A stretch of 64,000 nucleotides of DNA, taken from assembly GCF_024125425.1 (NCBI RefSeq), contig NZ_JAMXWN010000009.1, forward strand, positions 82,704 through 146,703. Direction: 5' to 3'. The notes under the pieces were generated by a model. It saw only the letters and a program-made list of their open reading frames with translations, had not been told where the DNA came from and ran no database searches. The stretch comes from Sporolactobacillus kofuensis. GTDB lineage: Bacteria > Bacillota > Bacilli > Bacillales > Sporolactobacillaceae. Each line of letters starts with the position of its first letter. Position 1 is the stretch's first letter. Position numbers and translations under genes: made by a program. Of this stretch, positions 1 through 9,040 are shown piece by piece.

Positions 1-437
1 TGCTGTGAAAATTGTTCAAGGTTTTTCAAAAGTCCGAAATGCTGGTTAATCAAGAATGAATGAATATCTTGAGTAATTTCTTCGAAGCGAATCGGCTGTC
101 GGAACAGTATGAGTGGAAAATCATACTGATCACAGAGATCAATAATTTCTTCCGGAATGTCGTCTACGGTTGTGCCGAATTCAATGCAAAGACCTGAAGT
201 CTCGTGATCAATAATCTGTCGCGTATAATCAAGTCCCTCTTTAACCGATCGTTTCAACCATAGTCCAGTAGTTAGAATGAGATCATGTTTGCTGACATAT
301 GGAGCAGCATGTGTAATCTCGAGAATATGAACCCATCGAACTTCACGAAACACACCACGATCGCCAGCAATCAGGGCAGCACGCTGAAAAAGCGGCCGTT
401 TCAGTACATCGATTACACAAAAAGGACGTTCATCCAT
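1..437 (-). CDS. adeR: PucR-family regulator, probable AdeR (partial, C-terminus outside window)
   Basis: The reverse strand is open from an ATG at 437 to the window edge, giving 145 codons. A GGGAGGGG ribosome site lies about 7 nt upstream of the ATG. The visible part, which begins MDERPFCVIDVLKRPLFQRA, has the layout of the PucR N-terminal sensory domain, with typical stretches such as VRWVHILEI and DLILTTGLWL near residues 34-60. The helix-turn-helix end of the family would lie beyond base 1. The gene is divergent from alanine dehydrogenase, the same neighbourhood as Bacillus adeR, whose product activates ald. The AdeR assignment therefore rests on family plus position. I infer that it senses an alanine-related signal and controls ald. 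Confidence 0.75.
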   Translation of the reverse strand, partial: MDERPFCVIDVLKRPLFQRAALIAGDRGVFREVRWVHILEITHAAPYVSKHDLILTTGLWLKRSVKEGLDYTRQIIDHETSGLCIEFGTTVDDIPEEIIDLCDQYDFPLILFRQPIRFEEITQDIHSFLINQHFGLLKNLEQFSQ

Positions 438-488
438 GAATAAGCCCCTCCCAATGTCGTATTAACTGCCTTTATTTGTCATGTTATC

Positions 489-594
489 TAACACGGAACG
501 AAAATGTCAAGTAATTTACCAAATCACTAGACAAAACGTATGATGAAACGAACTGATTTTGTTTGTACTATTCTAACTAAGGGATAACACGGAA
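489..594. promoter_or_regulatory. adeR-ald divergent control region with a 10-bp direct repeat
   Basis: The 274-bp gap between adeR and ald contains TAACACGGAA twice, at 489-498 and 585-594, in the same orientation and 96 bp apart. No convincing promoter hexamers could be assigned. The repeat is a candidate operator for the PucR-type regulator; this is inference from position. Confidence 0.35.
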
Positions 595-711
595 GTGATC
601 TAAAGGGATGAGTTACATTTCTGGTACGAGTAAAGAAACAATTCATCGGCATAGATCAAGTTATCTGGCTATTCAATCATTGGTAGTACTAAAAATAGGG
701 GGCAAACACTC

Positions 712-1848
712 ATGATTATCGGTATTCCGAAAGAATTGAAGAACAACGAACGTCGTGTCGCAATCACTCCAGCAGGTACTTATCATTTAGTACAAGAAGG
801 TAATATCGTTTACGTTGAGACACTCGCTGGAGCGGGTGCCGGATTTTCAGATCAGCAATACGAAGAAGCCGGAGCAGTGATCACCTCAGCTGAAAAAGCA
901 TGGTCCGCTGAAATGGTTATTAAAGTGAAAGAACCTGAAGCTGAAGAATTCCATTTCTTCCATGAAGGATTAATTCTGTTCACCTATCTCCATCTTGCTC
1001 CTGCAGTCGCTGCCGGTCTGACAAAAGCGCTCGTTGATAACAAGGTTGTCTCTATTGCGTATGAAACCGTACAACGTGCGGACCGTGTATTGCCGCTCCT
1101 TCAACCAATGAGCGAAGTTGCAGGAAGAATGGCTGTTCAAATCGGTGCTCAATATCTTGAAAAATTCAGTGATGAAGCCGGAAAAGGTATTCTGCTTGGT
1201 GGTGTTCCTGGTGTATCACGCGGAAAAGTGACGATCATTGGTGGCGGTATTGTTGGAACAAACGCTGCAAAAATAGCTGTTGGGCTTGGTGCTGATGTTA
1301 CGATTCTTGACATTAGTGCTGATCGACTTCGTGATCTTGATGATATTTTTGGGAACTCATTGAATACAGTAATGTCCAATCCATATAATATTGCTGAATC
1401 CGTTAAAGAAGCTGACCTTGTAATCGGAGCTGTCTTAATTCCAGGTGCAAAAGCTCCAAAGCTTGTCACTGAAGAAATGGTTGCTTCGATGAAAGAAAAC
1501 TCGGTCATTGTCGACGTTGCTATAGACCAAGGCGGTGTGGTTGAAACGTCTGATCACAGCACAACGCATGATGATCCTACGTATACGAAGCATGGCGTCA
1601 TTCATTATGCTGTTGCGAATATGCCTGGTGCAGTACCTAACACGTCTACGCTTGCTCTGACGAATGTTACTATTCCTTACGCTGCAAAGATCGCGAGCAA
1701 GGGCTTTATAAAAGCATGTCTAGAAGATGAAGCATTACTTAGAGGTTTGAACACATTGGATGGGTTTGTTACATTCAAAGCTGTGGCAGACGCACATGGT
1801 TTGGAATACAAGTGCGCAAAGGATTTGCTCGGAACAGCAAAAGTTTGA
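712..1848 (+). CDS. ald: Alanine dehydrogenase
   Basis: 378 residues, the usual length. It catalyses NAD-dependent reversible deamination of L-alanine to pyruvate and ammonia in the cytoplasm. The protein opens [20 protein letters not shown], the typical start of the AlaDH/transhydrogenase N-domain. It carries the family stretch [11 protein letters not shown] near residues 131-141 and a Rossmann motif ([15 protein letters not shown]) near 175-190. The ATG follows an AGGGGG site about 10 nt upstream. The gene is monocistronic, with an intrinsic terminator at 1911-1940. In spore formers this enzyme supports growth on alanine and sporulation. The divergent PucR-type gene is its likely activator. 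Confidence 0.97.
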   Translation: MIIGIPKELKNNERRVAITPAGTYHLVQEGNIVYVETLAGAGAGFSDQQYEEAGAVITSAEKAWSAEMVIKVKEPEAEEFHFFHEGLILFTYLHLAPAVAAGLTKALVDNKVVSIAYETVQRADRVLPLLQPMSEVAGRMAVQIGAQYLEKFSDEAGKGILLGGVPGVSRGKVTIIGGGIVGTNAAKIAVGLGADVTILDISADRLRDLDDIFGNSLNTVMSNPYNIAESVKEADLVIGAVLIPGAKAPKLVTEEMVASMKENSVIVDVAIDQGGVVETSDHSTTHDDPTYTKHGVIHYAVANMPGAVPNTSTLALTNVTIPYAAKIASKGFIKACLEDEALLRGLNTLDGFVTFKAVADAHGLEYKCAKDLLGTAKV

Positions 1849-1910
1849 TTGAATCATTGGTACGTTTAAGTCTTTTAAATTGTCATTCTGTGGCTCTTAA
1901 TAATAACTGA

Positions 1911-1940
1911 CCCCCTGCTAATCTACAGGGGGATTTTTTT
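1911..1940 (+). terminator. Intrinsic terminator of ald
   Basis: Stem CCCCCTG / CAGGGGG with an 8-nt loop, followed by seven T residues. Confidence 0.9.
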
Positions 1941-2100
1941 GCAAGAAAAACTGGATGACAAGTCCTTGATCTTGCAACAATTATGCTTCGATTGCTTGAT
2001 TGCCACGAGACATTTCGTACAACAGGCAATTGTTTGCATGGGTTATCTGGCACCTTGATCCAGGCTTCTCGCATCTTTGCTCATTTTTGAGCAAGAGTTT
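1934..2100. repeat. Dispersed intergenic repeat, copy A
   Basis: This fills most of the 368-bp gap after ald; no gene is seen in the gap. Bases 1961-1995 (AGTCCTTGATCTTG then TTATGCTTCGATTGCT) match copy B at 25492-25525 nearly base for base. The left edge, T-run plus GCAAGAAAAACTG, resembles the left edge of copy B and the inverted right edges of copies B and C. The right part (CTTCTCGCATCTTTG) is only loosely conserved. Confidence 0.6.
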
Positions 2101-2216
2101 ATAAACGTTTATCCATGTAAATCGAGCATTTTATATTTTCTTCCAAGCGGTGTCCCGCTACTCTCAATCGGCCATGACTATTTTTATCTAAAAAAGATGA
2201 TTATTCATTTACTCCT

Positions 2217-2669
2217 TTAGATTCTTGATGCATAACAATCCACCACTTTAAATCGTTCACAAACAACAAGCATGTCGTTACGAAACGTGCGACCGATTTC
2301 AGCAAGTTCTTTTTTGAAAAATTCTTCATGCACTGCATACCAGTACCGATAACTGCGATCCCCTTCCCCTTCTGCATATGCGTGAGAAGCAGGTACCTCG
2401 TTCATCGGCATCACCGTTACATCTATCGTTCTTGTGATACACGCTGGTTCATCCTGGCTATTAAGAATAATATTGAATTCGCCAACTTTTGGCAACGTTT
2501 CATGTTCGAGCTCATAGAAGAGATACGCGGAACACGTTGCTGTCTTAATTCCCTTCAGCACAAGATCTGCCAAATGGTCCGGATCAGCCCCGAATTTCCA
2601 TGCAGTTACCGTCGCTGGCTCGTTACCTTGCCAAAATTGTTTCCAATATGTTTCCGATGCTTGATTCAC
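2217..2669 (-). CDS. ASCH-domain protein
   Basis: 150 residues from a GTG start at 2669. The frame is open further upstream, but AAGGGGA sits 8 nt before this GTG, just after the stop of the preceding gene at 2683, which decides the start. The sequence fits the ASCH fold (PUA-like): WKFGADPDHLADLVLKGIKT near residues 20-40, then KVGEF and the C-terminal YWYAVHEEFF region. ASCH proteins are thought to bind RNA or modified nucleosides, and some are amidohydrolases acting on acetylcytidine. The exact role here is unknown. It is the last gene of the leftward operon that begins with nadE. Confidence 0.8.
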   Translation of the reverse strand: MNQASETYWKQFWQGNEPATVTAWKFGADPDHLADLVLKGIKTATCSAYLFYELEHETLPKVGEFNIILNSQDEPACITRTIDVTVMPMNEVPASHAYAEGEGDRSYRYWYAVHEEFFKKELAEIGRTFRNDMLVVCERFKVVDCYASRI

Positions 2670-2682
2670 GTGATTCGTCCCC

Positions 2683-3678
2683 TTACGTACCCAATTTGTT
2701 AATCCATACTGATGGATGACTTTCATTTGCATCAATTGAAACTTCCGCACCGATTGGCATCGTTAGCATCGGTTGGGTGTGACAACAGTCAAAATTAGCA
2801 ATAATAGGTACTCTTGTACCATGCAAAACTTCAAGCAATAGATCCAATGGTGTTCGTCCGGTACCCTCATCATCAAACCGTTCATGCTTCCCAAGAAGGA
2901 TGCCACGGATCCGATCAAAGACTCCATTAACTTTCAACAAAGAAAAATTTTTTTCTACCTGTGATGCATTCTTCTGAGAATCTTCGATAAGTAAAATGTC
3001 CCCTTCTTTTATTTCAGGCATATATGGACTTCCCCAAAAACCATTGATCGTGTTTAGATTTCCGCCTATGAGTCTTCCTGTTGCGTTTCCACCATTAACA
3101 CCTATCCAATGATTTTGTCGGCGTGCTTTCTCCCGTTCCATTCTTTCCCAATTGATTCCTTCGTCCGTCCAATATTGGGGCTTTGGCACTTCAAAAGGAA
3201 ATTGTATCGTTTGACAAAACATTTTATCAAAATATCTATAGGTTTCATCAACATAGGGTGGAAATTCACCAAAAGATGGCACTAGGGCAGGACCGTAATA
3301 GACTTGAAAACCCGTCTGAGCGTATATGGCAAGAAGAATTGCCGTAACATCTGAGTAGCCGATCATGATTTTCGGATTTTTCTTAAATGCATCATAGTCA
3401 ATATAAGGAAGTAGCGCGTTTGAATTTGTACCCCCAATAGTTGACATAATCATTTTTATGTCCTTAGTTTGGATCAACTGATTTAACTCATCCGCACGTT
3501 CCTCAATTGAACCTGACCGATAATAATCCGATTTGCCCGTTAAACGTCCTTCAATGATTTGAAATCCCTTTGATTCAAGAAATTGTTTCGCCCTTGCAAA
3601 ACGCTTTGGCGATGTTGCCGTAATCGGAGATGATGGAGAATAAATCCCGATCTTATCCCCCTTTTCCAAAAAATACAT
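2683..3678 (-). CDS. S66 peptidase, LD-carboxypeptidase/MccF-like
   Basis: 331 residues from ATG 3678. An upstream in-frame GTG at 3705 lies inside the previous gene and has no good ribosome site. The S66 fold is shown by the N-terminal KIGIYSPSSPITATSPKRF, by GYSDVTA with the nucleophile serine near residue 110, by LLIEDS with the glutamate, and by the late FDCCHTQP with the histidine. Its length and the insert after the serine motif resemble MccF-type members, which cleave microcin C-like aminoacyl nucleotides, more than the shorter YkfA type at 11080. Substrate is not known. It overlaps the preceding nucleotidyltransferase stop region within the same operon. Confidence 0.82.
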   Translation of the reverse strand: MYFLEKGDKIGIYSPSSPITATSPKRFARAKQFLESKGFQIIEGRLTGKSDYYRSGSIEERADELNQLIQTKDIKMIMSTIGGTNSNALLPYIDYDAFKKNPKIMIGYSDVTAILLAIYAQTGFQVYYGPALVPSFGEFPPYVDETYRYFDKMFCQTIQFPFEVPKPQYWTDEGINWERMEREKARRQNHWIGVNGGNATGRLIGGNLNTINGFWGSPYMPEIKEGDILLIEDSQKNASQVEKNFSLLKVNGVFDRIRGILLGKHERFDDEGTGRTPLDLLLEVLHGTRVPIIANFDCCHTQPMLTMPIGAEVSIDANESHPSVWINKLGT

Positions 3679-3682
3679 ACAC

Positions 3683-4465
3683 TCACTTCTTTCTAGATTC
3701 AACACATTGATTTATCTCATTGAGCATAAAAGCACTAAATGGGATTCGAACGTTAATCGGAACATTTGTGTCCAAAACGAATGATCGATAGTTGTCCAAT
3801 GAACATTGAATCACCTTATGCCAACGAAGATCCAATGCTTTTAATGCCCACTCTGCACCTTGAACTTTTGACATCACTTTTCCGCTTCTTAAATAACCAA
3901 GAACGCGACATAGATTGAGGATCGTGTACGTGGGCTGGTTGATGATCATTTCTGGCGCGTCCTTAATATCATTAAAAATGCTTTTAAAATAATAGTGTTC
4001 AGGTACTTCGCCAAATACTTCTGCAATTGGCTTCCCATAGAGAACGATACCGCATTGTTTGATCACTGTGAAGTGACCGGCAAGATCAGGATCTGTCTTG
4101 CCATCCGTTGCACATAAGCGACTAGGCTCTTTAAGATAAGTATCCCGCCACATCATTGAATAATGAAGTTCATAAGGCGTAGGATAACAAAAATGCCGGC
4201 AATGCATTGCCAGCACAACACTCATCTCGAATCCTTTTAACGGAGCTCTTTCGTAATTTTTTTCAAGTACAGTAAGTAAGGCCAATTTTTCCGTAATGGT
4301 TAGCTTGGTTTTGACTACCACGATGAAATCAAGATCACTTTTAAGTGGATGATAACAACCAAAAGCTAATGATCCATGAACATAGAGACCGACGAATTGG
4401 TCACCTAAAAGATCAATATACTTATTTTTGATCGTATCGAGGATCTCCCATGCTTGCACACACAT
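3683..4465 (-). CDS. AadA-like nucleotidyltransferase
   Basis: 260 residues. The N-terminal nucleotidyltransferase motif is intact: HGSLAFGCYHPLKSDLDF near residues 30-47 gives GS31-32 and the metal-binding D44/D46, and E80 in LKGFEM may be the general base. The C-terminal half matches the helical domain of aminoglycoside/spectinomycin adenylyltransferases (TILNLCRVLGYLRSGKVMSK). Chromosomal members of this family are often of unproven substrate, so resistance cannot be claimed. The start abuts the stop of the GNAT gene (TGAATG). A GTG two codons in is an alternative with better ribosome-site spacing. Confidence 0.8.
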   Translation of the reverse strand: MCVQAWEILDTIKNKYIDLLGDQFVGLYVHGSLAFGCYHPLKSDLDFIVVVKTKLTITEKLALLTVLEKNYERAPLKGFEMSVVLAMHCRHFCYPTPYELHYSMMWRDTYLKEPSRLCATDGKTDPDLAGHFTVIKQCGIVLYGKPIAEVFGEVPEHYYFKSIFNDIKDAPEMIINQPTYTILNLCRVLGYLRSGKVMSKVQGAEWALKALDLRWHKVIQCSLDNYRSFVLDTNVPINVRIPFSAFMLNEINQCVESRKK

Positions 4466-4900
4466 TCACTCCGCCAGCTCTTTCCTAAATACATAACTTG
4501 TCTTGTCATAGCCCATTTTTTCTTGATAAAAACGATGGGCATCTTGTCGTTGCAAACCGGTGGATAAAGAAATAACTGAATAGCCATGTGCCCCCGCCCA
4601 TTGTTCTACAGCATCTAGTAATTGCTTCCCATAACCTTTAGATCGACAAGCTTCATCTGTAACCAAATCACAGACCCACACCGAGGGACCATTATATAAA
4701 GTAGTCATCGGCATAAAACCCGTAACCGCTACAATTTGTTCCTGCTCAATCAATGCCATTAAATGATACCCTTCATTTTGGGAAGCTTGATTAACGAGTT
4801 CAAGGTATGTGTCTTCATTCACCGTTCTTCTTAACTGTCTTATTACAGGAAAGGCAGCCTTCCATTCCTCCACAGTCTTTAATTCACGAATACTGCTCAT
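4466..4900 (-). CDS. GNAT-family N-acetyltransferase
   Basis: 144 residues, a complete single GNAT domain. Motif A with the acetyl-CoA pyrophosphate loop is seen as VTDEACRSKGYGKQLLDAVE near residues 77-96, followed by the motif B region HRFYQEKMGY near 126-135. Substrate is unknown. The start overlaps the stop of the upstream small membrane gene (ATGA at 4897-4900), indicating translational coupling. The next gene is an AadA-like nucleotidyltransferase, a combination seen in small-molecule modification clusters. Confidence 0.85.
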   Translation of the reverse strand: MSSIRELKTVEEWKAAFPVIRQLRRTVNEDTYLELVNQASQNEGYHLMALIEQEQIVAVTGFMPMTTLYNGPSVWVCDLVTDEACRSKGYGKQLLDAVEQWAGAHGYSVISLSTGLQRQDAHRFYQEKMGYDKTSYVFRKELAE

Positions 4901-5085
4901 TTGGGTTCGCCCGTCGATTCATTTTGAGATTGATTATCTTTTCGAAGTTCATCGCGAATCTCGCGAAGATATCGATTGTGTTCTTTCATTAAATTTACAA
5001 CGTGAATGATCATATAGATCACAAATACCCAGAACGCAATGATAATGAGAATAGAAAAAAAGCCAAAGCCAAAACCTGCCATCAT
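4897..5085 (-). CDS. Small single-span membrane protein
   Basis: 62 residues. One hydrophobic segment at about residues 5-30 is followed by a charged, helix-prone tail (RYLREIRDELRKD). AAAGGAGC precedes the double ATG at 5085/5082. It sits 35 bp after the ABC exporter and is coupled to the GNAT gene by an ATGA overlap. No family is recognised. A role as an accessory subunit of the adjacent exporter is possible but unproven. Confidence 0.75.
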   Translation of the reverse strand: MMAGFGFGFFSILIIIAFWVFVIYMIIHVVNLMKEHNRYLREIRDELRKDNQSQNESTGEPK

Positions 5086-5120
5086 CAGAACCCGCTCCTT
5101 TTGTTTCCATATCTAAGGGA

Positions 5121-6842
5121 TTACATAGTCCTACTAAATTGTGATTCATACAATCGGCTGTACACGCCGCCTTTTTTCAACAACTGGTCATGTGTACCTT
5201 GCTCATCTATTCCATTTTCCGTAACCACAACAATACGATCAGCATTTTTGATCGTCGCGAGGCGATGCGCAATAATCAGTGTTGTCCGCCCTTCAGAAAG
5301 TGTTTCAAGGGATTGTTGAATAACGAGTTCTGTCGCAGTATCAAGTGCGGAGGTCGCCTCGTCCAAAATCAGAATAGAAGGATCTTTCAAGAACATGCGC
5401 GCAATCGAAAGTCGCTGTTTCTGTCCACCTGACAGTTTGACGCCACGCTCTCCGACAACAGTCTCCAGTCCATTCGGCATACGAGCGACCGTTTCCTCTA
5501 AATTCGCTAATTTGATCACACGCCAAATTTCCTCATCTGTTGCATCCAATTTTCCGTACGCAACATTTTCGCGAAGCGTTCCCGAAAAGAGAAAGACATC
5601 TTGTTGAACGAGCCCGATATGCTTTCTTAATGACGCCAATTTTAAATCACGAATATCGATACCGTCTATCATTATTCGCCCAGTGGACACATCATAAAAT
5701 CGGGGTAACAGACTACATAATGTTGTCTTTCCTGCACCTGTTGGGCCAACAAATGCAACCGTCTCACCTGGATGAATATGTAAATTGATGTGAGTTAGCA
5801 CTGGTTTTTTCCCTTCATAGCCAAACGTTACATCACAATAATCAATCGCTCCATAAATGGCGTCTATTGTGATCGCATCCTGCCTATCCACAATCTCCGG
5901 TGCTTGATTCTTCAATTTCATAAATCGCTTGAAACCGGCAATTCCTTTTGGATAGAGTTCAATAATCGCGTTAAACTTTTCAATCGGTTGAACAAATACA
6001 TTAGAAAGAAGCAAAAAAGCAACAAATTGACCACTGCTGAGCTGGCCGTGAATAACAAACCAAGAACCGCTTACTAATGTGAATAAAGTGATTAAGCGCA
6101 TAAAGAAATAGTTTGTTGTGACACTCGTTGCCATAATTTTATAAGAAAATAATTTTGCTTTCCTGTAGATTTTATTATTTTCTTTGAATTGATTCTTTTC
6201 ATAGCCCTCATTCGAGAATGCCTGCACGACACGTACGCCACCAACCGCATTCTCAACATTTGCGTTAAATAGAGCAATATCTTGATAGATTTGATCGGTT
6301 GCATGCGTCATTTTCATGTTAAAAAGCGTGATGAATGCGCCAAGTATTGGCACCAGAACAAACGTAATACAAGCTAGTTTCCAATTGATGGATAGCATTA
6401 AAAAAAAGGCTCCGAATAACGACATGAGTGCGATAAAGATATCCTCGGGACCATGATGCGCCGTTTCACCAATATCAAAAAGATCAGTTGTTAGTCGTGA
6501 CATCATATGACCGGTTTTGTTGTTATCAAAGAAATGAAAAGATTGTCTCTGGATGTGTTCAAATAATTCTTGTCGAATATCCGTTTCAATATTGATGCCC
6601 AGCATATGCCCCCAATACGTGACAACGTAATGCATCAGCGTATTCACAATGTAGAAAAACAGAAGTCCTGCAGTTGCTAAGAGAATGATCGACCAATCCT
6701 TTCCAGGAAGCAATCGATCAATCACCTGATTTACAGCGATTGGAAACAAAAGTTCGAGTAAAGCAAGGAAAACTGCACAAGTAAAATCAAGAAAAAACAA
6801 TTTCTTGTATGGTTTATAGTAGGATAAAAAGCGCCAAATCAC
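5121..6842 (-). CDS. ABC exporter, fused permease and ATPase
   Basis: 573 residues, the half-transporter length (BmrA/YwjA/MsbA class). Six membrane helices fall in residues 1-310. The ATPase domain has Walker A GPTGAGKTT near 365, signature LSGGQKQR near 472, Walker B ILILDEATSALD near 492 and the H-loop IIAHRLAT near 525. It should act as a homodimer exporting a hydrophobic or peptide-like substrate, which is unknown. The start is GTG 6842, chosen because GAGAGGG lies 6 nt upstream; the upstream nadE stop is only 23 bp away. Five small genes follow in the same operon. Confidence 0.93.
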   Translation of the reverse strand: MIWRFLSYYKPYKKLFFLDFTCAVFLALLELLFPIAVNQVIDRLLPGKDWSIILLATAGLLFFYIVNTLMHYVVTYWGHMLGINIETDIRQELFEHIQRQSFHFFDNNKTGHMMSRLTTDLFDIGETAHHGPEDIFIALMSLFGAFFLMLSINWKLACITFVLVPILGAFITLFNMKMTHATDQIYQDIALFNANVENAVGGVRVVQAFSNEGYEKNQFKENNKIYRKAKLFSYKIMATSVTTNYFFMRLITLFTLVSGSWFVIHGQLSSGQFVAFLLLSNVFVQPIEKFNAIIELYPKGIAGFKRFMKLKNQAPEIVDRQDAITIDAIYGAIDYCDVTFGYEGKKPVLTHINLHIHPGETVAFVGPTGAGKTTLCSLLPRFYDVSTGRIMIDGIDIRDLKLASLRKHIGLVQQDVFLFSGTLRENVAYGKLDATDEEIWRVIKLANLEETVARMPNGLETVVGERGVKLSGGQKQRLSIARMFLKDPSILILDEATSALDTATELVIQQSLETLSEGRTTLIIAHRLATIKNADRIVVVTENGIDEQGTHDQLLKKGGVYSRLYESQFSRTM

Positions 6843-6865
6843 CGGCTTCCCTCTCTTTCGCTCTT

Positions 6866-8788
6866 TTAAAGTTCATCCATCCACAGCTGCCGACTTGCGT
6901 CTGAAGGCATGCGCCAATCCCCTCGTGGTGACAAGCTGACCGTTCCGACTTTTGGTCCATCTGGAATCGCCGAGCGTTTAAATTGCATTGCAAAGAAACG
7001 TTTGATGAACATCTGAAGCCACTTCCGGATCGTTGCTTCATCATAGGTATCGGAAAATGCTTGTTTTGCAAGAAATAGAATTTTTGCAGGTGCGAATGCA
7101 TTGCGTACGAAATAGTAAAGGAAGAAATCGTGAAGTTCATAAGGCCCGACAATATCCTCAGTCTTCTGTGAAATTTTTCCTTCACTACTTTTCGGAAGGA
7201 GTTCAGGTGTCACCGGTGTGTCAAGCACATCTATGAGAATGGCAGCAATTTCTGCATTTGTTTCTTCTTCAGCTACATAACGAACCAAATAGCGTACAAG
7301 AGTTTTTGGTACGGAGCAATTTACCGCATACATGGACATATGATCACCGTTATAGGTGCTCCATCCGAGAGCCATTTCGGAAAGGTCACCGGTACCGATC
7401 ACTAACCCGCCTTCCTTGTTGGCTATATCCATCAAGATTTGGGTGCGTTCACGCGCCTGTACATTCTCATACGTAACATCATGAATGGCAGGGTCATGAC
7501 CAATATCCTTAAAGTGCTGGAGGCATGCCGCGACTATAGACACTTCACGAAAATCTGTTTCAAGCTTTTTACAAAGAGAAACAGCATTTTGATAAGTTCT
7601 GTCCGTAGTACCGAATCCTGGTAACGTCACGGTAACAATGTCTTTATGATCGTAGCCAAGCATATCAAAGGTTTTTACAATGACAAGTAAAGCTAGGGTT
7701 GAATCCAATCCACCTGAAATTCCAATAACTGCTTTTTTCATTCCGGTATGCTCCATACGCTTCGCAAGCGCAGCAGACTGAATATTAAAGATCTCACTGC
7801 ACCTCAATTCCCTCTGCTTAAGATCAGAAGGAACAAACGGATGCTTATCTACTGTACGATCAAATTTTCCGTATGCCATATCGTTAAATCTGAAAGTCAC
7901 ATGACGAATCGCGTATGGGGCGATAGAAGTTGCTTCTCGGAAACTGATGTTCTTAATCCGCTGCAAATTCAGACGATCAAGATCAATGATCGATGTGACA
8001 ATTTCATTCGTTCTCTGGAATCGCGTATTCTGCTTCACTAAGTTGCCATTCTCTGCAATGAGCATCTCACCACCAAAGACGACATCGGTCGATGACTCTC
8101 CGGTTCCGGCTCCTGCATAAATATAAGAACCCATGCATTTCGCACTTTGCGATTCAACAAGTGAACGTCGATAATCAGATTTGCTTACGACTTCATTTGA
8201 TGCTGAGAGATTACCAATGACTTGAGCCCCATGAAGACTTAGGTAACTGCTTGGCGGAACCACACTCCACAAATCTTCACAGATTTCAAATCCAAACTGG
8301 CAAACCCCACTCTGAAAGAGCAAATCGGTACCAAAAGGCACATCTTTTTGGAATGACAAAGTCACCAGTTGATTAAGAACACCTTGTCCGGAAGTAAACC
8401 AGCGGCGTTCATAAAATTCTTCATAGTTCGGTATGTATTGTTTTGGAACGATGCCAAGGACTTTCCCTTCAAAAATGAGGTACGCACAATTATAGACATT
8501 TGTTTGTGCGTAGAGCGGAGCACCGACTGCAATCAATAGATCTTTACCTTTGCTGTACTCGCAAATCGTCTTAACCCCGGCTTCTGACTCATCCAACAAC
8601 ACTTTTTGCAAGAATAAATCTGCACAAGTATAGGATGTAATGCTGAGCTCTGGGAAAACAATAAGCTTCACCTTTTGATCGACTGCTTCATCGATACACT
8701 TCTTAATATTGTCCACATTTGCGCGGACATCTGCGACACGTGTCACCGGACATGCTGCAGCAACACGAATAAAATTCAATGCTGTCAT
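6866..8788 (-). CDS. nadE: Glutamine-dependent NAD+ synthetase
   Basis: 640 residues, two domains. Residues 1-280 form a nitrilase-type glutaminase with E46 (FPELSIT), a lysine in VPKQY and the nucleophile cysteine in FEICEDLW. The synthetase half has the PP-loop SGGLDST near residue 365 and GTGDLSEMALGWSTY near 470. It amidates deamido-NAD using glutamine as the ammonia source, the last step of NAD biosynthesis. Bacillus subtilis has only the short ammonia-dependent form, so the long form is a lineage marker. ATG 8788 has GGAGGG 6 nt upstream. It heads the operon running to 2217. Confidence 0.95.
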   Translation of the reverse strand: MTALNFIRVAAACPVTRVADVRANVDNIKKCIDEAVDQKVKLIVFPELSITSYTCADLFLQKVLLDESEAGVKTICEYSKGKDLLIAVGAPLYAQTNVYNCAYLIFEGKVLGIVPKQYIPNYEEFYERRWFTSGQGVLNQLVTLSFQKDVPFGTDLLFQSGVCQFGFEICEDLWSVVPPSSYLSLHGAQVIGNLSASNEVVSKSDYRRSLVESQSAKCMGSYIYAGAGTGESSTDVVFGGEMLIAENGNLVKQNTRFQRTNEIVTSIIDLDRLNLQRIKNISFREATSIAPYAIRHVTFRFNDMAYGKFDRTVDKHPFVPSDLKQRELRCSEIFNIQSAALAKRMEHTGMKKAVIGISGGLDSTLALLVIVKTFDMLGYDHKDIVTVTLPGFGTTDRTYQNAVSLCKKLETDFREVSIVAACLQHFKDIGHDPAIHDVTYENVQARERTQILMDIANKEGGLVIGTGDLSEMALGWSTYNGDHMSMYAVNCSVPKTLVRYLVRYVAEEETNAEIAAILIDVLDTPVTPELLPKSSEGKISQKTEDIVGPYELHDFFLYYFVRNAFAPAKILFLAKQAFSDTYDEATIRKWLQMFIKRFFAMQFKRSAIPDGPKVGTVSLSPRGDWRMPSDASRQLWMDEL

Positions 8789-8860
8789 TACTTACCCTCC
8801 GATCAGGCTTTACCTGATGAACTATTCAGTCAAAATAAGCCTGCACCTTCAAATATTGTG

Positions 8861-8888
8861 AAAAAGCCTCCCAACTACAGAGAGGCCA
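8861..8888 (-). terminator. Intrinsic terminator downstream of ykfC
   Basis: Reverse-strand stem GGCCTC / GAGGCT followed by TTTTTC. It lies 150 bp after the ykfC stop and upstream of nadE, separating the two operons. Confidence 0.7.
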
Positions 8889-9040
8889 ATAAGCATCATC
8901 ATCTATTTTACGTGCATCTCTCTTAAACGATCCATTCAAATGCATGAATTAGATTCATTTTAATGCCGCCCTGATCAATTGTCAACGACTGGAAGTCCTC
9001 ATACAGGATCTATTTTATAGTCAAAAAATAAATGCAGTAT

